In this document: positions 19,000-27,889 of the stretch, piece after piece
How the letters are laid out: the number at the start of each line of letters is the position of its first letter
Position numbering within the stretch: the stretch's first letter is position 1
Assembly: GCA_001766655.1 (NCBI GenBank)
Contig: MJCC01000005.1
Span: 867,951-931,950 of the forward strand
Length of the DNA stretch: 64,000 bases
Reading direction: 5' to 3'
From: Phytomonas francai
Lineage: Eukaryota > Euglenozoa > Kinetoplastea > Trypanosomatida > Trypanosomatidae
Notes under the pieces: generated by a model
The model's input: only the letters and a program-made list of their open reading frames with translations
Told to the model about the DNA's origin: nothing
The model's database searches: none
Translations under genes and position numbers: made by a program

Positions 19000-20940
19000 T
19001 CAACTGCTACGCCTGTCTTTGGGTGTTGAGTTGCGTTGAGATGGAGACGTATCTGCGAAAGCACGTTGAAAACTTACCTTTCGCGGGCCTCGGCTACCAT
19101 TGCCGTATAGAACCCTGTCTGTACTTCCCTGAAATGGAGCTGGATCCATACTAGATGAACCTGGATCATTTGCCTCACGCTCGGCGCCGATTTTATAGAA
19201 TCGCGGCCCACGAAACACTGGACCGCCTTTTTTCCTTTCATAGCGCCAGTCGATATCACCAGTCTCTTTATCCCGCATATGCCACGCTCCGTCGAAGAAG
19301 TAGTCGGTGTTGCCGTCACCGTCAAGGTCATGTACCACAGATGGGCTGACGCCCCAGCTAAGGCTACGTTCCGGCATACTACCGCCTTTGAAGAGCATCC
19401 CATCCATGCCATTGCCCGCCGCATTTTCACCCTCATTCTGTTTGCTATACTTCCTACCCTGCGCAAGGTTTAATGGGGAAAACTTCTCATACAGTTCGTC
19501 GTAAGCCGTCGAAGCATCTAGTCGTGCCTGGTGGACGGCAGGAAAAGGACTTTCGTAAGTGTCTGCCGAAATCGCGCTCCATAGAACGTCCCTTCCCGCT
19601 AAGTCACGACGTCCAGTAGACGGTAAGGATTCTGAAATAGATGCAGATGGTAATGATGACGTTCTTTGTTTGCTGGATAATACTGAATCTTCCTTTGAAG
19701 CGGTGCGCTCTTGGAGTGCTGAAGCTACGCCTGCTTCATTACTGTTTAAGGAATCTTCGTCGGCAAACCCAAAGACATTCTTTTGTCTGTCGTCCGAAGC
19801 TGTGGTCGCTTGACGTAGAAGCTCGAGCCCCTCACGCTCTTCCACGTTTGCCTTGAAGTTCTCAATATATTGAAGATACTTTTCCTTCTTGGCGAGGATG
19901 TCTTCCTGCTCCCTAAGCTGGTACTCTGCCTGTCGCTGTGCATGTTGTTCCAGTTGCCGCATCCGCATCCGCATTTCAATCTCCTTGCTCGGCACGCCCT
20001 GCTGCTTTAATACGGCAGCTTCCTTCAAAAGCGCGATGCGCTCTTCCTTAGCGATGCGCTTTCGTTCATCCTCCATGGTTTGATGGGCCTCTATTAGTTT
20101 CTCGCGCTCCTCCTCAAGTGCCATTGCGGATTTGAAACGAACTTGGGCCTGATGAACACGCTCCACGTGGCTACGCACGAGTGCGGTGCGGCGACTCTCA
20201 TCGTATCGGTCGCTCTGGTCTAACAACTCTTCATATACTTTCGCCGCGTCATCCAACTTCCTCTCGTAGAGCTCGTCTTTGGCCGCCTGAAGCTCCGCCC
20301 AGTGCTGTTGGCCAGCTATGCCGTATCTAAGCTTCACATTACGCTCAATTTCCGACATGTCAAGTTTGAGGTTATGATAGCGGTTAACCTCTTCGTCAGA
20401 AACCTCAGGCAACTCAGCGTGATCCAGCTCCACGCGCAATGAAGTCTTCTGTTTAGGGCCTAAGAAGCGCTCCTGACGCTTGAGCTCATACACCCATCGC
20501 ATGTAGTCACCTGGCTCGCCGTGGAGTGCCGCTGATATTTCCTTCGCCGCGAGCTGCTGACGAGCGGGGTCATTGCTCCTGTAATCGGCATCTACCTGCG
20601 CCCAGACATCGCGCAGCCACACCAACCGCTCCTCAACTGCCTTTTGCATCTCGAGCATTGTTTTAGCGGTGAACTTGTCGCTGTTGCTAGTGAGCTTCCG
20701 CTTAAAGGCATTTAAAACTTCTATCTTATGAGCCTTTGTCGCGGCACGGTAAGCTCGCTCTACACGCTGATCAAAGGATTCATAGTATTCCCTTACCCTT
20801 TTTTTTTTGACGTAGTCGTCGAAGCGATCACATTGATTCGCCTGCCAGCCGTCCATGGAATGGAACTGCTGCGCGAGGCGCAAACGCCCGATATTAATGC
20901 TGCTCTGAAGTTCTCTAATGATACGTGAATGAGACAGCAT
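19000..20940 (-). CDS. Predicted mitochondrial coiled-coil protein, unknown function
   Basis: 646 aa from the ATG at 20940. The first 27 residues (MLSHSRIIRELQSSINIGRL onward) are basic, lack acidic residues apart from one Glu, and can form an amphipathic helix, like a mitochondrial targeting sequence. Residues about 30-390 are almost entirely helical and charged, with long KE/RQ-rich coiled-coil segments (EEEREKLIEAHQTMEDERKR). After a Ser/Thr-rich linker comes a compact C-terminal motif at about 538-580, DLDGDGNTDYFFDGAWHMRD, whose first nine residues match a calcium-binding D-x-D-x-D-G-x-x-D loop of the FG-GAP/VCBS kind, present only once. I do not recognise the family. A structural mitochondrial protein such as a mitoribosome or kinetoplast component is possible. 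The start is the first ATG after a good splice acceptor 99 nt upstream. Confidence 0.75.
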   Translation of the reverse strand: MLSHSRIIRELQSSINIGRLRLAQQFHSMDGWQANQCDRFDDYVKKKRVREYYESFDQRVERAYRAATKAHKIEVLNAFKRKLTSNSDKFTAKTMLEMQKAVEERLVWLRDVWAQVDADYRSNDPARQQLAAKEISAALHGEPGDYMRWVYELKRQERFLGPKQKTSLRVELDHAELPEVSDEEVNRYHNLKLDMSEIERNVKLRYGIAGQQHWAELQAAKDELYERKLDDAAKVYEELLDQSDRYDESRRTALVRSHVERVHQAQVRFKSAMALEEEREKLIEAHQTMEDERKRIAKEERIALLKEAAVLKQQGVPSKEIEMRMRMRQLEQHAQRQAEYQLREQEDILAKKEKYLQYIENFKANVEEREGLELLRQATTASDDRQKNVFGFADEDSLNSNEAGVASALQERTASKEDSVLSSKQRTSSLPSASISESLPSTGRRDLAGRDVLWSAISADTYESPFPAVHQARLDASTAYDELYEKFSPLNLAQGRKYSKQNEGENAAGNGMDGMLFKGGSMPERSLSWGVSPSVVHDLDGDGNTDYFFDGAWHMRDKETGDIDWRYERKKGGPVFRGPRFYKIGAEREANDPGSSSMDPAPFQGSTDRVLYGNGSRGPRKVSFQRAFADTSPSQRNSTPKDRRSS

Positions 20941-21048
20941 TTTCTTCACTAATGGACGAAGGTAATTGCGATAACAGATTGGGTGACTTCTTCTCCCCTA
21001 TTTACGCCAGTTTTCTATATCGTTCAGCTGCCTCCGTTGGTGATGTAT

Positions 21049-21073
21049 CTGAAAAGAAGCTAAGGAAAGAAAT
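21049..21073 (-). promoter_or_regulatory. Trans-splice acceptor for the 646-aa coiled-coil gene
   Basis: Minus strand reads ATTTCTTTCCTTAGCTTC then TTTTCAG, with AG at 21050-21049. The first downstream ATG is the gene start at 20940. Confidence 0.6.
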
Positions 21074-21260
21074 CACTCACTTTATTTCTTTATAAATTAT
21101 ACTGCACCTCTTTTGACACCTCTCTGTTTGGTTTGTTTAATAGAACGATGTTAAAATGAAGAGTTGTATGTGCTTGTAGTTTAGAGAAGCATAAAGAGGA
21201 ACATTTACACCTACCCATTTTACTTACAGATACAATTCAACCATCTGATTAACTATTGCT

Positions 21261-21262
<2 letters not shown>

Positions 21263-21296
<34 letters not shown>
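21263..21296. repeat. (AT)17 dinucleotide repeat
   Basis: Perfect 34-base AT array in the spacer upstream of the 646-aa gene. Confidence 0.95.
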
Positions 21297-21298
<2 letters not shown>

Positions 21299-21537
21299 AG
21301 AAGAAGTTCATCTTTCTTTCCATAACAATAATGCAAAAAAATATAAAGAAAAGCCCTTTCATTTTATCTCTCCGTCGTTTCCCTTTCCACAGAATCCCTC
21401 GAATAAATAATATTCCAGAAACAATCTCGCATGAAATATTTTTCCAACGTAAAGCATTTTCAATAAAATCTGATTTATGCTTTCTTATTCACTTGTTTTT
21501 TCTTAAATCAAAAAAAAAAGACATAACTATGTATATT

Positions 21538-21708
21538 TCATGTATTTTTTGCATTTTGTTGGTCCGAAGTTGCTTTTTCAGATTTATCACTTTGTGATGC
21601 CTTCACTGTTGCCTCATGTACTGCACGCGGCACCTGATCTGTTACTAGATCAACGAAATCTGTGTGTAAAGGAAATAGAAAAGAGATATGAAATTGGGAA
21701 AAAAACAT
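21538..21708 (-). CDS. Doubtful 56-codon ORF
   Basis: ATG at 21708 to TGA at 21538. The first 16 codons are encoded by a T/C-rich stretch (FFSQFHISFLFPL) ending in ACACACAG, which itself looks like a splice acceptor. The remaining 40 codons read as a hydrophilic, protein-like sequence (TDFVDLVTDQVPRAVHEATV and onward). If splicing occurs at that CAG the frame has no in-frame ATG left. So this is either a chance frame, a tiny protein made from a longer transcript, or a remnant. Confidence 0.2.
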   Translation of the reverse strand: MFFSQFHISFLFPLHTDFVDLVTDQVPRAVHEATVKASQSDKSEKATSDQQNAKNT

Positions 21709-21896
21709 ACTTTTAACATTCCTTTGATGATTTTAGGCTTTGTATTAAAATGATTTTATAATAGAAACAAATGAAACCTATTGGTGTAAAAGAAATGCAC
21801 TATACACGTATTATAACTAAATCTACATTTCTTGCTTATATATGAAAACAAATGCATATATATATATAATTCTGTTTCTGTTTCAATGAAAACTTC

Positions 21897-24800
21897 TCAA
21901 TACGAAATGGCATTCCAACGAGAAGCGTACTCAGAGAAAGGTTTAATCTCTTTTCCTGGCTGCTGTGGTGGAACCCAGGTGTCTGACCCGAGTTCCATTG
22001 AAACAGTGTCGATAATTTTACGATCCTCCTCCGGCAACTGACGAAACGCTGCTTCGGATGACACCTTGGAATATCCAAAAACTGCCGTTAATAATGACAT
22101 CTCTTGTAGTAACGAAGCCTTGTACCGCTTTGACAAGAAATAAAATGAACAGCAGCTTTCGTAGTTAACGTCCGAGCGGCCCACAATGGCTTCGCAATGG
22201 GCCTTAAGCAACGAAAGGCGCAGACAGTGGGCGCCCATCATCGTTTCAAAGGCCAGTTGCTGGGGCACATGGAGCTGCTTTGTGTAAAGGTAGCGCAACA
22301 GAATCGGTATGGCAGGAAATGGAACAGACACGGGCCCCACCACAATCGTAGTCTTTGAACTTGTCAAGGAAGGTGTTTTTGAAGCCGTCTGGATATCCAT
22401 CAGACCTGTGTGACATCCCTGCTCCGCTTGCTGCATCCGCTTTCGCAAAATGGAAGCGTCAGAACCTGAAAACTTGGCCACTGTACCATCCACACTAACG
22501 CTAGTCTTCCCTTCCTTAAACAAGGGTCGGAGTAGCTGTTCAAAAAAAATACTAGAGCTGGCCAGCACAACTGGATGCAGGGCGTGTGCCTTTTGCTGCT
22601 TGGTGTGTGGGTCGATGAAGAGGACAGTTACTGTCGCACCCTTCGACGTATCAAGAAGTTGCAACATGTCGTTTCGGAGGGCACACGCGCTGCGTTGACG
22701 TGCCTCGTGCAATCGGCGCCTATCACCCTCAAGAAGCGCTTCGGTTAGATCAGACAGCGGCTTCAGGTCGTAGTCGTCTGCTGCGGTGCGGAGGGACATG
22801 AGAATGGAGCGCAGCCTCTGCCGCTCTGTAACCTCGTCGGAGACGCCTTTCGCTGGAACTCCCTCGTCGTCGTCGTCGTCTTTTAGCAGAAGCCGAAACT
22901 TTGCTTTAAGACCGCCCCAGTAAATGTAATTTACTAAGCATCGAAGTTCCTCGGCGGTGAGAGGATGCGGCAACCCTTTAACACGATTGTTACCCTGTAC
23001 ATAGTAAACCATACCATTGGAGACAATGGGTGCCATGCCCCCAATCATTCGATCATTCGGTACACCAGCTGTGGAATATCCCGTACCAGAAACACAATGA
23101 GGGGGTCCTTTGCATTGAGTATCTTTCTGCAACAGTAATGCGTCTACGACATCCCCATCCTCAAAACTGGATTCGCCACTCATACGTTTGCTGTTGCTCA
23201 GCTGCTGCGCTTGGGATTGTCTGCAGTCATACACTCTTCCTTTTCCTGAGATGGGAACCGCGGGTTCTGAACGGCATGCCATGAGGCTGTCCAAGAGTTT
23301 TGGCGCCCGTTGCTGTAGTATCACGCGATGGAAACCAACTTGGTAACGGTTGTCCTGGTGGCCTAGCGTACCTCGCGGCGGCTCCCCGCCCGTGCCTGCA
23401 CCGTCTTTATTCCCGCTGTCCCCTGTGTCACCGCCTGCGATGTCCGCAACAGCCAACACGTCGTAAGGCACTGTGAAGCTACCCTTGTCTTGAAGACTTT
23501 GCATCATACGGCGTAGCGATTCATCGCTATCTACTACTGCATCCTTGCCGTCCCCTGATGCGCATCCGTCTGTGGCAAGAAAACGCACCATGCTGTTGCT
23601 GCTCGGCTCTGATCCGCAGGTGCCGCCAAAGACGTACACAAACCCACCACAGAACGCTGCGGCAAAGTTTTTCTTGCTGGGAGCAATAATAGAGGCATTT
23701 CCTAACGCCACCGGAATCCAACAGGGGATGGCTTGGCCCAGCAAAGGCAATACCGACACGAAGTGTGTAAACCTCGCCATGACACTCGCACTCTGAGCGC
23801 TCGGACAACACCCCCCAATCACCATAATGGCCTCACCGCTGGCGAAGAGGGCGTGCCGTTCTCGAGGAATTGCGTCGCCGGTATCGCCGTTGTGAAGGCA
23901 TGTCCACACACCCGTCTTTAGGTTCAACTGCCAGGTGTCACTTAGAACGTTTCCATCCTCCCCAGAGCCACCGTTAATATACATGATATCTCCTTTTACA
24001 GTCGCCGCATGGTAAGCTCGAGCGCGGAGTGTGCACTCAACGGAATTGGGTCTCCACGCATCGGTTAGGCCTTCCGAGTTACCAGCTTCAGTAACCCGCT
24101 GAGACACAGGAGTGATCTCTGGTACTTTCGTGTTGTTTTTCAACGACGATCTTTTTTCCTGAGAGACATCTGTGGACATTCCGCTCAACCTTATACGCCT
24201 CTTCCAACAGCGTAAGCTCAATGAGAAGACGTACACATCGGTGCTGTTCGTCGTTGCTACGCCTTCCTGGTCCGCAACTTTGCCGCCAAACACGTAAATT
24301 CGATCTTCACGGACTACCATGGAATGCCCAAAGCGTGCGGCAGGCTCGTTTTTCTTGTATTTTTTAGAGCTAACGCTGTTTCCACTACTCTGGCCTTTAA
24401 CTGTATCAGAGGACGGGCCTTGCCATAGACACTTCCAGGTGGAAGTTAGCGCATTATACATGTAGATGTCGTTGTAGATCAGATGCCCGTGGATCGCGAC
24501 ACCGCCATAGATGATCAAACAGGAGCCTTCATAAGCACACGCGGCGTGGTTGTACCGCGTAGCCGGAGGAAGGGACATCTTCGCGACGTCGTATTGGGAC
24601 AAATGATAAGCCGGCCCCCATTCACTGGAGCTAGTCTCGAAAACCATCAAGGCGCTGCTCTCTAAACTAGTTGCCTCCATACCACCGAACATGAACAGTT
24701 GTTCGTCGCCCACCGCAGTAAGAGTGTGGCCCCAGCGCGGTTGGGGCTTCAGTCCCGCCTGAGTTAAATGGAGCGCGCACATGATCGGCAGAAAGTTGGC

Positions 24801-25508
24801 TTCATAGTTGTAGTCGTCCGAGCGGGCTTTGCTCTGCGTTTCGTGGGCTGAGTCAGGACGGTCAACTTCTTGTGACAAATTATCTGTTTTCGCCACGTAT
24901 TGTTGTTTTCTGCAAGAACGGAGAGAAAACTTTTCCTCATCAGGAGCTGGGGCCATCACTATCACTGGAGAAATTGGGATCGCGTCCCCAGACGAGAGCG
25001 GCGGCAAAGCATTAAGTGTATGAGGAAGTGTGATTGTGGATGGCCTCGAGTTATATTTAGGCATTTTTTCCTTCGGCCGGCTATCAGGGTTTGCATTGCT
25101 TCTTGGAGAATCGATAGGAGCTAACCGAATCCCTAGAGGAGTTGGTGTGTGTCTCCTGACTTGCTCGCCTAATGCTCTATCGTCACCTGGTGAGATAGCG
25201 TAGGTGGAAAACCCGGGAACTTTTGCAACGTTCAGTGCAGAGGCAGATCTACGTTCCGACACATTCTGTCTCAATGAATTGTCTCCCTCTTTAGCAAGAA
25301 GCTGGCCGCTCAAAGGTTTAGAAAGGTTGGACAGGGAGCGATGCTTTTGCCAACTGTCGGGCTGCCGTGCACTTAGCTTAGATCCACTTGTGGAGCGCTT
25401 GGATGGACCCATGAAGCCTGTTTCCGTTTCGTCATTAGTGTCTTGCAGTTCCGCAAGAAGAGCCTTCATCTCATTTGCAATAACCTCATTTTCACCACTA
25501 TATTCCAT
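21897..25508 (-). CDS. Kelch-repeat protein with C-terminal BTB/POZ domain
   Basis: 1,203 aa from the ATG at 25508. Residues 1-250 are disordered and Ser/Pro-rich. From about residue 255 several Kelch blades can be read: PRWGHTLTAVGDEQLFMFGG, the strand CLIIYGGVAIHG, RFGHSMVVREDRIYVFGGKV, RAYHAATVKGDIMYINGGSG, and AAFCGGFVYVFGGT. These form a beta-propeller for protein binding. A BTB/POZ domain follows at about 957-1110, with HPVVLASSSIFFEQLL and ILLRYLYTKQL separated by an insertion of roughly 55 residues. BTB domains dimerise and in many eukaryotes recruit cullin-3. The order Kelch then BTB is the reverse of the common BTB-BACK-Kelch arrangement and recalls LZTR1-type proteins. A cullin-adaptor role is inference. 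There is no ATG between the candidate splice acceptor and the chosen start. Confidence 0.85.
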   Translation of the reverse strand: MEYSGENEVIANEMKALLAELQDTNDETETGFMGPSKRSTSGSKLSARQPDSWQKHRSLSNLSKPLSGQLLAKEGDNSLRQNVSERRSASALNVAKVPGFSTYAISPGDDRALGEQVRRHTPTPLGIRLAPIDSPRSNANPDSRPKEKMPKYNSRPSTITLPHTLNALPPLSSGDAIPISPVIVMAPAPDEEKFSLRSCRKQQYVAKTDNLSQEVDRPDSAHETQSKARSDDYNYEANFLPIMCALHLTQAGLKPQPRWGHTLTAVGDEQLFMFGGMEATSLESSALMVFETSSSEWGPAYHLSQYDVAKMSLPPATRYNHAACAYEGSCLIIYGGVAIHGHLIYNDIYMYNALTSTWKCLWQGPSSDTVKGQSSGNSVSSKKYKKNEPAARFGHSMVVREDRIYVFGGKVADQEGVATTNSTDVYVFSLSLRCWKRRIRLSGMSTDVSQEKRSSLKNNTKVPEITPVSQRVTEAGNSEGLTDAWRPNSVECTLRARAYHAATVKGDIMYINGGSGEDGNVLSDTWQLNLKTGVWTCLHNGDTGDAIPRERHALFASGEAIMVIGGCCPSAQSASVMARFTHFVSVLPLLGQAIPCWIPVALGNASIIAPSKKNFAAAFCGGFVYVFGGTCGSEPSSNSMVRFLATDGCASGDGKDAVVDSDESLRRMMQSLQDKGSFTVPYDVLAVADIAGGDTGDSGNKDGAGTGGEPPRGTLGHQDNRYQVGFHRVILQQRAPKLLDSLMACRSEPAVPISGKGRVYDCRQSQAQQLSNSKRMSGESSFEDGDVVDALLLQKDTQCKGPPHCVSGTGYSTAGVPNDRMIGGMAPIVSNGMVYYVQGNNRVKGLPHPLTAEELRCLVNYIYWGGLKAKFRLLLKDDDDDEGVPAKGVSDEVTERQRLRSILMSLRTAADDYDLKPLSDLTEALLEGDRRRLHEARQRSACALRNDMLQLLDTSKGATVTVLFIDPHTKQQKAHALHPVVLASSSIFFEQLLRPLFKEGKTSVSVDGTVAKFSGSDASILRKRMQQAEQGCHTGLMDIQTASKTPSLTSSKTTIVVGPVSVPFPAIPILLRYLYTKQLHVPQQLAFETMMGAHCLRLSLLKAHCEAIVGRSDVNYESCCSFYFLSKRYKASLLQEMSLLTAVFGYSKVSSEAAFRQLPEEDRKIIDTVSMELGSDTWVPPQQPGKEIKPFSEYASRWNAISY

Positions 25509-25871
25509 AAGCAAGACCCTTCGTTCGTTTCGTTTCGATACCGGTTTTCCCTCGGATATTTCTTATATATATCCTTTTGAGATTGTGTTACTAACTACCG
25601 CCCTCCCCCCAAGATACTTGCTTCACTCACTAGAGATGTCAAAAAAACTCTCTTCAAAAAAAAAAAAAAAAACTCTCTCGCACGGTGAAAAGGTCGCAAC
25701 GTGAGATAGCAATAATGAATGAATAATATTAAATAGACAAACTTTTACTCATTTTGTACAACTCATACAAACACCGAATGACCAATGCCATTGACTCACC
25801 TCTTAACTCTAGTCATTTACTCTTTTTACGCTACTTTTTTGATTTATACAACCATCCATATTAAGGTTTCA
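25509..25871. other. Spacer between CHHC-finger and Kelch-BTB genes
   Basis: 363 bases. It contains the poly-T splice signal described at 25630-25672 and otherwise AT-rich sequence with no coding or RNA signal. Confidence 0.5.
25630..25672 (-). promoter_or_regulatory. Candidate trans-splice acceptor for the Kelch-BTB gene
   Basis: On the minus strand a run of 17 T (25672-25656) and a second T7 run are followed by several AG dinucleotides, the last at 25631-25630. Which AG is used cannot be told. Confidence 0.4.
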
Positions 25872-27296
25872 TTAAAGAACCTCGTATTTAGCCATTAACA
25901 CCGGGTCAACCTTTAAGCTGTTCAGAAACGCAGTCTTCATATTTTCGTTCTGCATTATCAATACCACTCGAGGAGAATGGTATAACAAATCTGTGATAGG
26001 CATCTTATTTACCCCCTTGGCACCCTCCAGTGGGTCTGAGCTTTTTTTGCTATGGGCGCTTGAGAATGTGTCACCTAGAATATTAGCCATCATATGAGGA
26101 TAAAGAAGACGCCATAGTTCCCGCATATTATCATCACCATGTCCTTCAACTGCGACCCCATGGGCAACTGTGGTAGTAGTGTTAGTTTGCGTGTCTTTGT
26201 CCATCGTGTCGTTGATTTGGGATTTTAGGATACGATCCTCTAAGATAATACTGCGCGAGCGCCACATATCCTCTCTTTGTTTTGATTGTAACGTCAAGGA
26301 TGACAAGCCCGATGTTCCTATCTCTGAAGAAGCACACACGTCACCAGGCTTGCGTTCATCCACCCTAATCTGTGGGTTCGAGAACGGGGAACAGGCCGTA
26401 TCCAGTGACGTGTTGAGATACACATTTGGTGATATATCGGCCTCGCATGAATTGGAACACACTTGCATAGGCATGTCCAGGAAAACTGAAGTTCTTTCTT
26501 GAAAATTGGGTTTGGGATTAGACTGCAGGTCTGTGGCTCCATACAAGTATTGCTGTCGAAGGGAAGGATATCTATCCTTGTTTTCATGATGGCTGTGAAC
26601 AGAGCGGGGGTAGGAAAAGGTAGCATTGGTGTGAGACGCAGGCCTGATGGTAGGGTTTAAAGAGGCTTTTGTATTACTTGATTCATTTGTAGATCGAGGC
26701 CGCTTCATTCCTGCGGGGCTTGGAGGCGCAGGAAAGATGGACCCATTGTTCCCGCGTGAGCATTGTTCAGTTTCATGGGCGTACTCAGAGCTGCTGTGAG
26801 AATGCGCATGTGGCGACTTGCGAACGCTTTGAAAATTGGACAGTTGCACTGCCTCATCTTTGATGTTTCTCATCTGCTGAGAAAAGTGCGACCTAGAGCC
26901 ACCCATGCTTTTACCTTTACCACTGTGGCCCTCTTGATCCAGACTTTTGGCCCTACTCTCTGAAGAAATGGAATAATCAGACGAGTCCGATGAAAAAGAT
27001 GAGTCAGATGAAGAAGAACAATCGTTAACACAAGATCGATAGTTGAGTTCTTGACACTCGAAGAACGCGTCCAGGCGCTTTTTCGTTCCGAGTGAGTACA
27101 TGGAATCTTCGATAAGGGCAAGGTTATCTCCGTTGTGCACCTTTTCGATGTGTGTGACGATGGATGCGATCGGGACACTGTGCTCGCTGTTGAACGGACA
27201 ACGAACATAGCCTTTCGGTAAGGGTCTCTGCTCCGTTCGATGACGAAGTAGGGCTATCATGCGTTCCGAGAAGCCAGAATTTTTTTCAGTGTGCAT
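25872..27296 (-). CDS. CHHC-type zinc-finger protein (variant), unknown role
   Basis: 474 aa from the ATG at 27296. Near the N terminus a single finger reads CPFNSEHSVPIASIVTHIEK then VH: Cys33, His39, His49, His54. The spacing C-x5-H-x9-H-x4 and the CP[FY]N/D start fit the CHHC finger of U11-48K, TRM13 and GTSF1/gametocyte-specific proteins, which bind RNA, but the fourth ligand is His rather than Cys. The rest is low complexity: a Ser/Asp run (SSSSDSSFSSDSSDYSISS), Asn/Ser-rich linkers and, at the C terminus, a short conserved-looking helix region (LLYHSPRVVLIMQNENMK). By finger type it may act in RNA metabolism. No enzymatic domain is present. Confidence 0.7.
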   Translation of the reverse strand: MHTEKNSGFSERMIALLRHRTEQRPLPKGYVRCPFNSEHSVPIASIVTHIEKVHNGDNLALIEDSMYSLGTKKRLDAFFECQELNYRSCVNDCSSSSDSSFSSDSSDYSISSESRAKSLDQEGHSGKGKSMGGSRSHFSQQMRNIKDEAVQLSNFQSVRKSPHAHSHSSSEYAHETEQCSRGNNGSIFPAPPSPAGMKRPRSTNESSNTKASLNPTIRPASHTNATFSYPRSVHSHHENKDRYPSLRQQYLYGATDLQSNPKPNFQERTSVFLDMPMQVCSNSCEADISPNVYLNTSLDTACSPFSNPQIRVDERKPGDVCASSEIGTSGLSSLTLQSKQREDMWRSRSIILEDRILKSQINDTMDKDTQTNTTTTVAHGVAVEGHGDDNMRELWRLLYPHMMANILGDTFSSAHSKKSSDPLEGAKGVNKMPITDLLYHSPRVVLIMQNENMKTAFLNSLKVDPVLMAKYEVL

Positions 27297-27889
27297 ATTT
27301 GTAATATAAGTCAAAAAAGAAGTTTTACGGAAGATCTCCTCTGTTTTACTCTTTATCTAAGGTCTTCTTCTGTCAAGTGGTGTGGGGCGCCTGCTTTACG
27401 AAGTTTAAGGAACAAAGATCGAGCGACGGTTAAATGTGAAAAATGGATCGCGTGATACAAGATTAAAAAAAGAATTTGAAAACTAGCATGCAAGACACGT
27501 ATTTAATGGCATTTACATGAGTATGTGCATACCCATCCATCCAGACGCTTAAGCGGTTGAACATTATCCATGAGAAAAGTATAGATACATATTGAACTTT
27601 CATTACCATATTTTCAGCCTCTGCTACGTTGTGTCGAAAGTAATTATATCTACGGACATATATAATAAGCAGTGCAGAGAATGAAATGGAAACAATAGCA
27701 TCGACTACACGCAAGAGACCAGAGGACAACATATAACGCATCGTTGATATGCTGTTATTTTTTAAACAACGCTGATCCCTCTGCAAAAGGTACAATGCTT
27801 GGAATTGTTCATATGCTTAGCTTGCGTGGTAACGACATTGTCCATGAATAAATTATGGAGGATTTAAAAAAAAAAATAAAGGAAATAAC
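27297..27889. other. Spacer upstream of the CHHC-finger gene
   Basis: 593 bases. A purine run on the + strand (27849-27880) gives a T-rich tract on the minus strand. The only frame of note is the 92-codon one at 27741-27463, listed separately. Confidence 0.4.
27463..27741 (-). CDS. Weakly supported 92-aa membrane protein
   Basis: First ATG at 27741; the frame upstream has no ATG. The sequence is hydrophobic, with one likely membrane span (GLLRVVDAIVSISFSALLII) followed by basic residues (YVRRYNYFRHN), a second (VQYVSILFSWIMF), and a hydrophobic end (YVSCMLVFKFFF). A minus-strand TACCTTTTGCAG just upstream could be an acceptor after which this ATG is first. AT-rich DNA produces hydrophobic frames by chance, so this may be spurious. 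Confidence 0.25.
   Translation of the reverse strand: MRYMLSSGLLRVVDAIVSISFSALLIIYVRRYNYFRHNVAEAENMVMKVQYVSILFSWIMFNRLSVWMDGYAHTHVNAIKYVSCMLVFKFFF

Larger units (their letters stand above)
20941..21896. other. 956-base spacer with AT repeat and a short ORF
   Basis: AT-rich spacer that holds a (AT)17 repeat and an unusual 56-codon minus-strand frame (21708-21538). The frame is listed separately because its second half looks protein-like. Otherwise nothing is seen. Confidence 0.5.
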
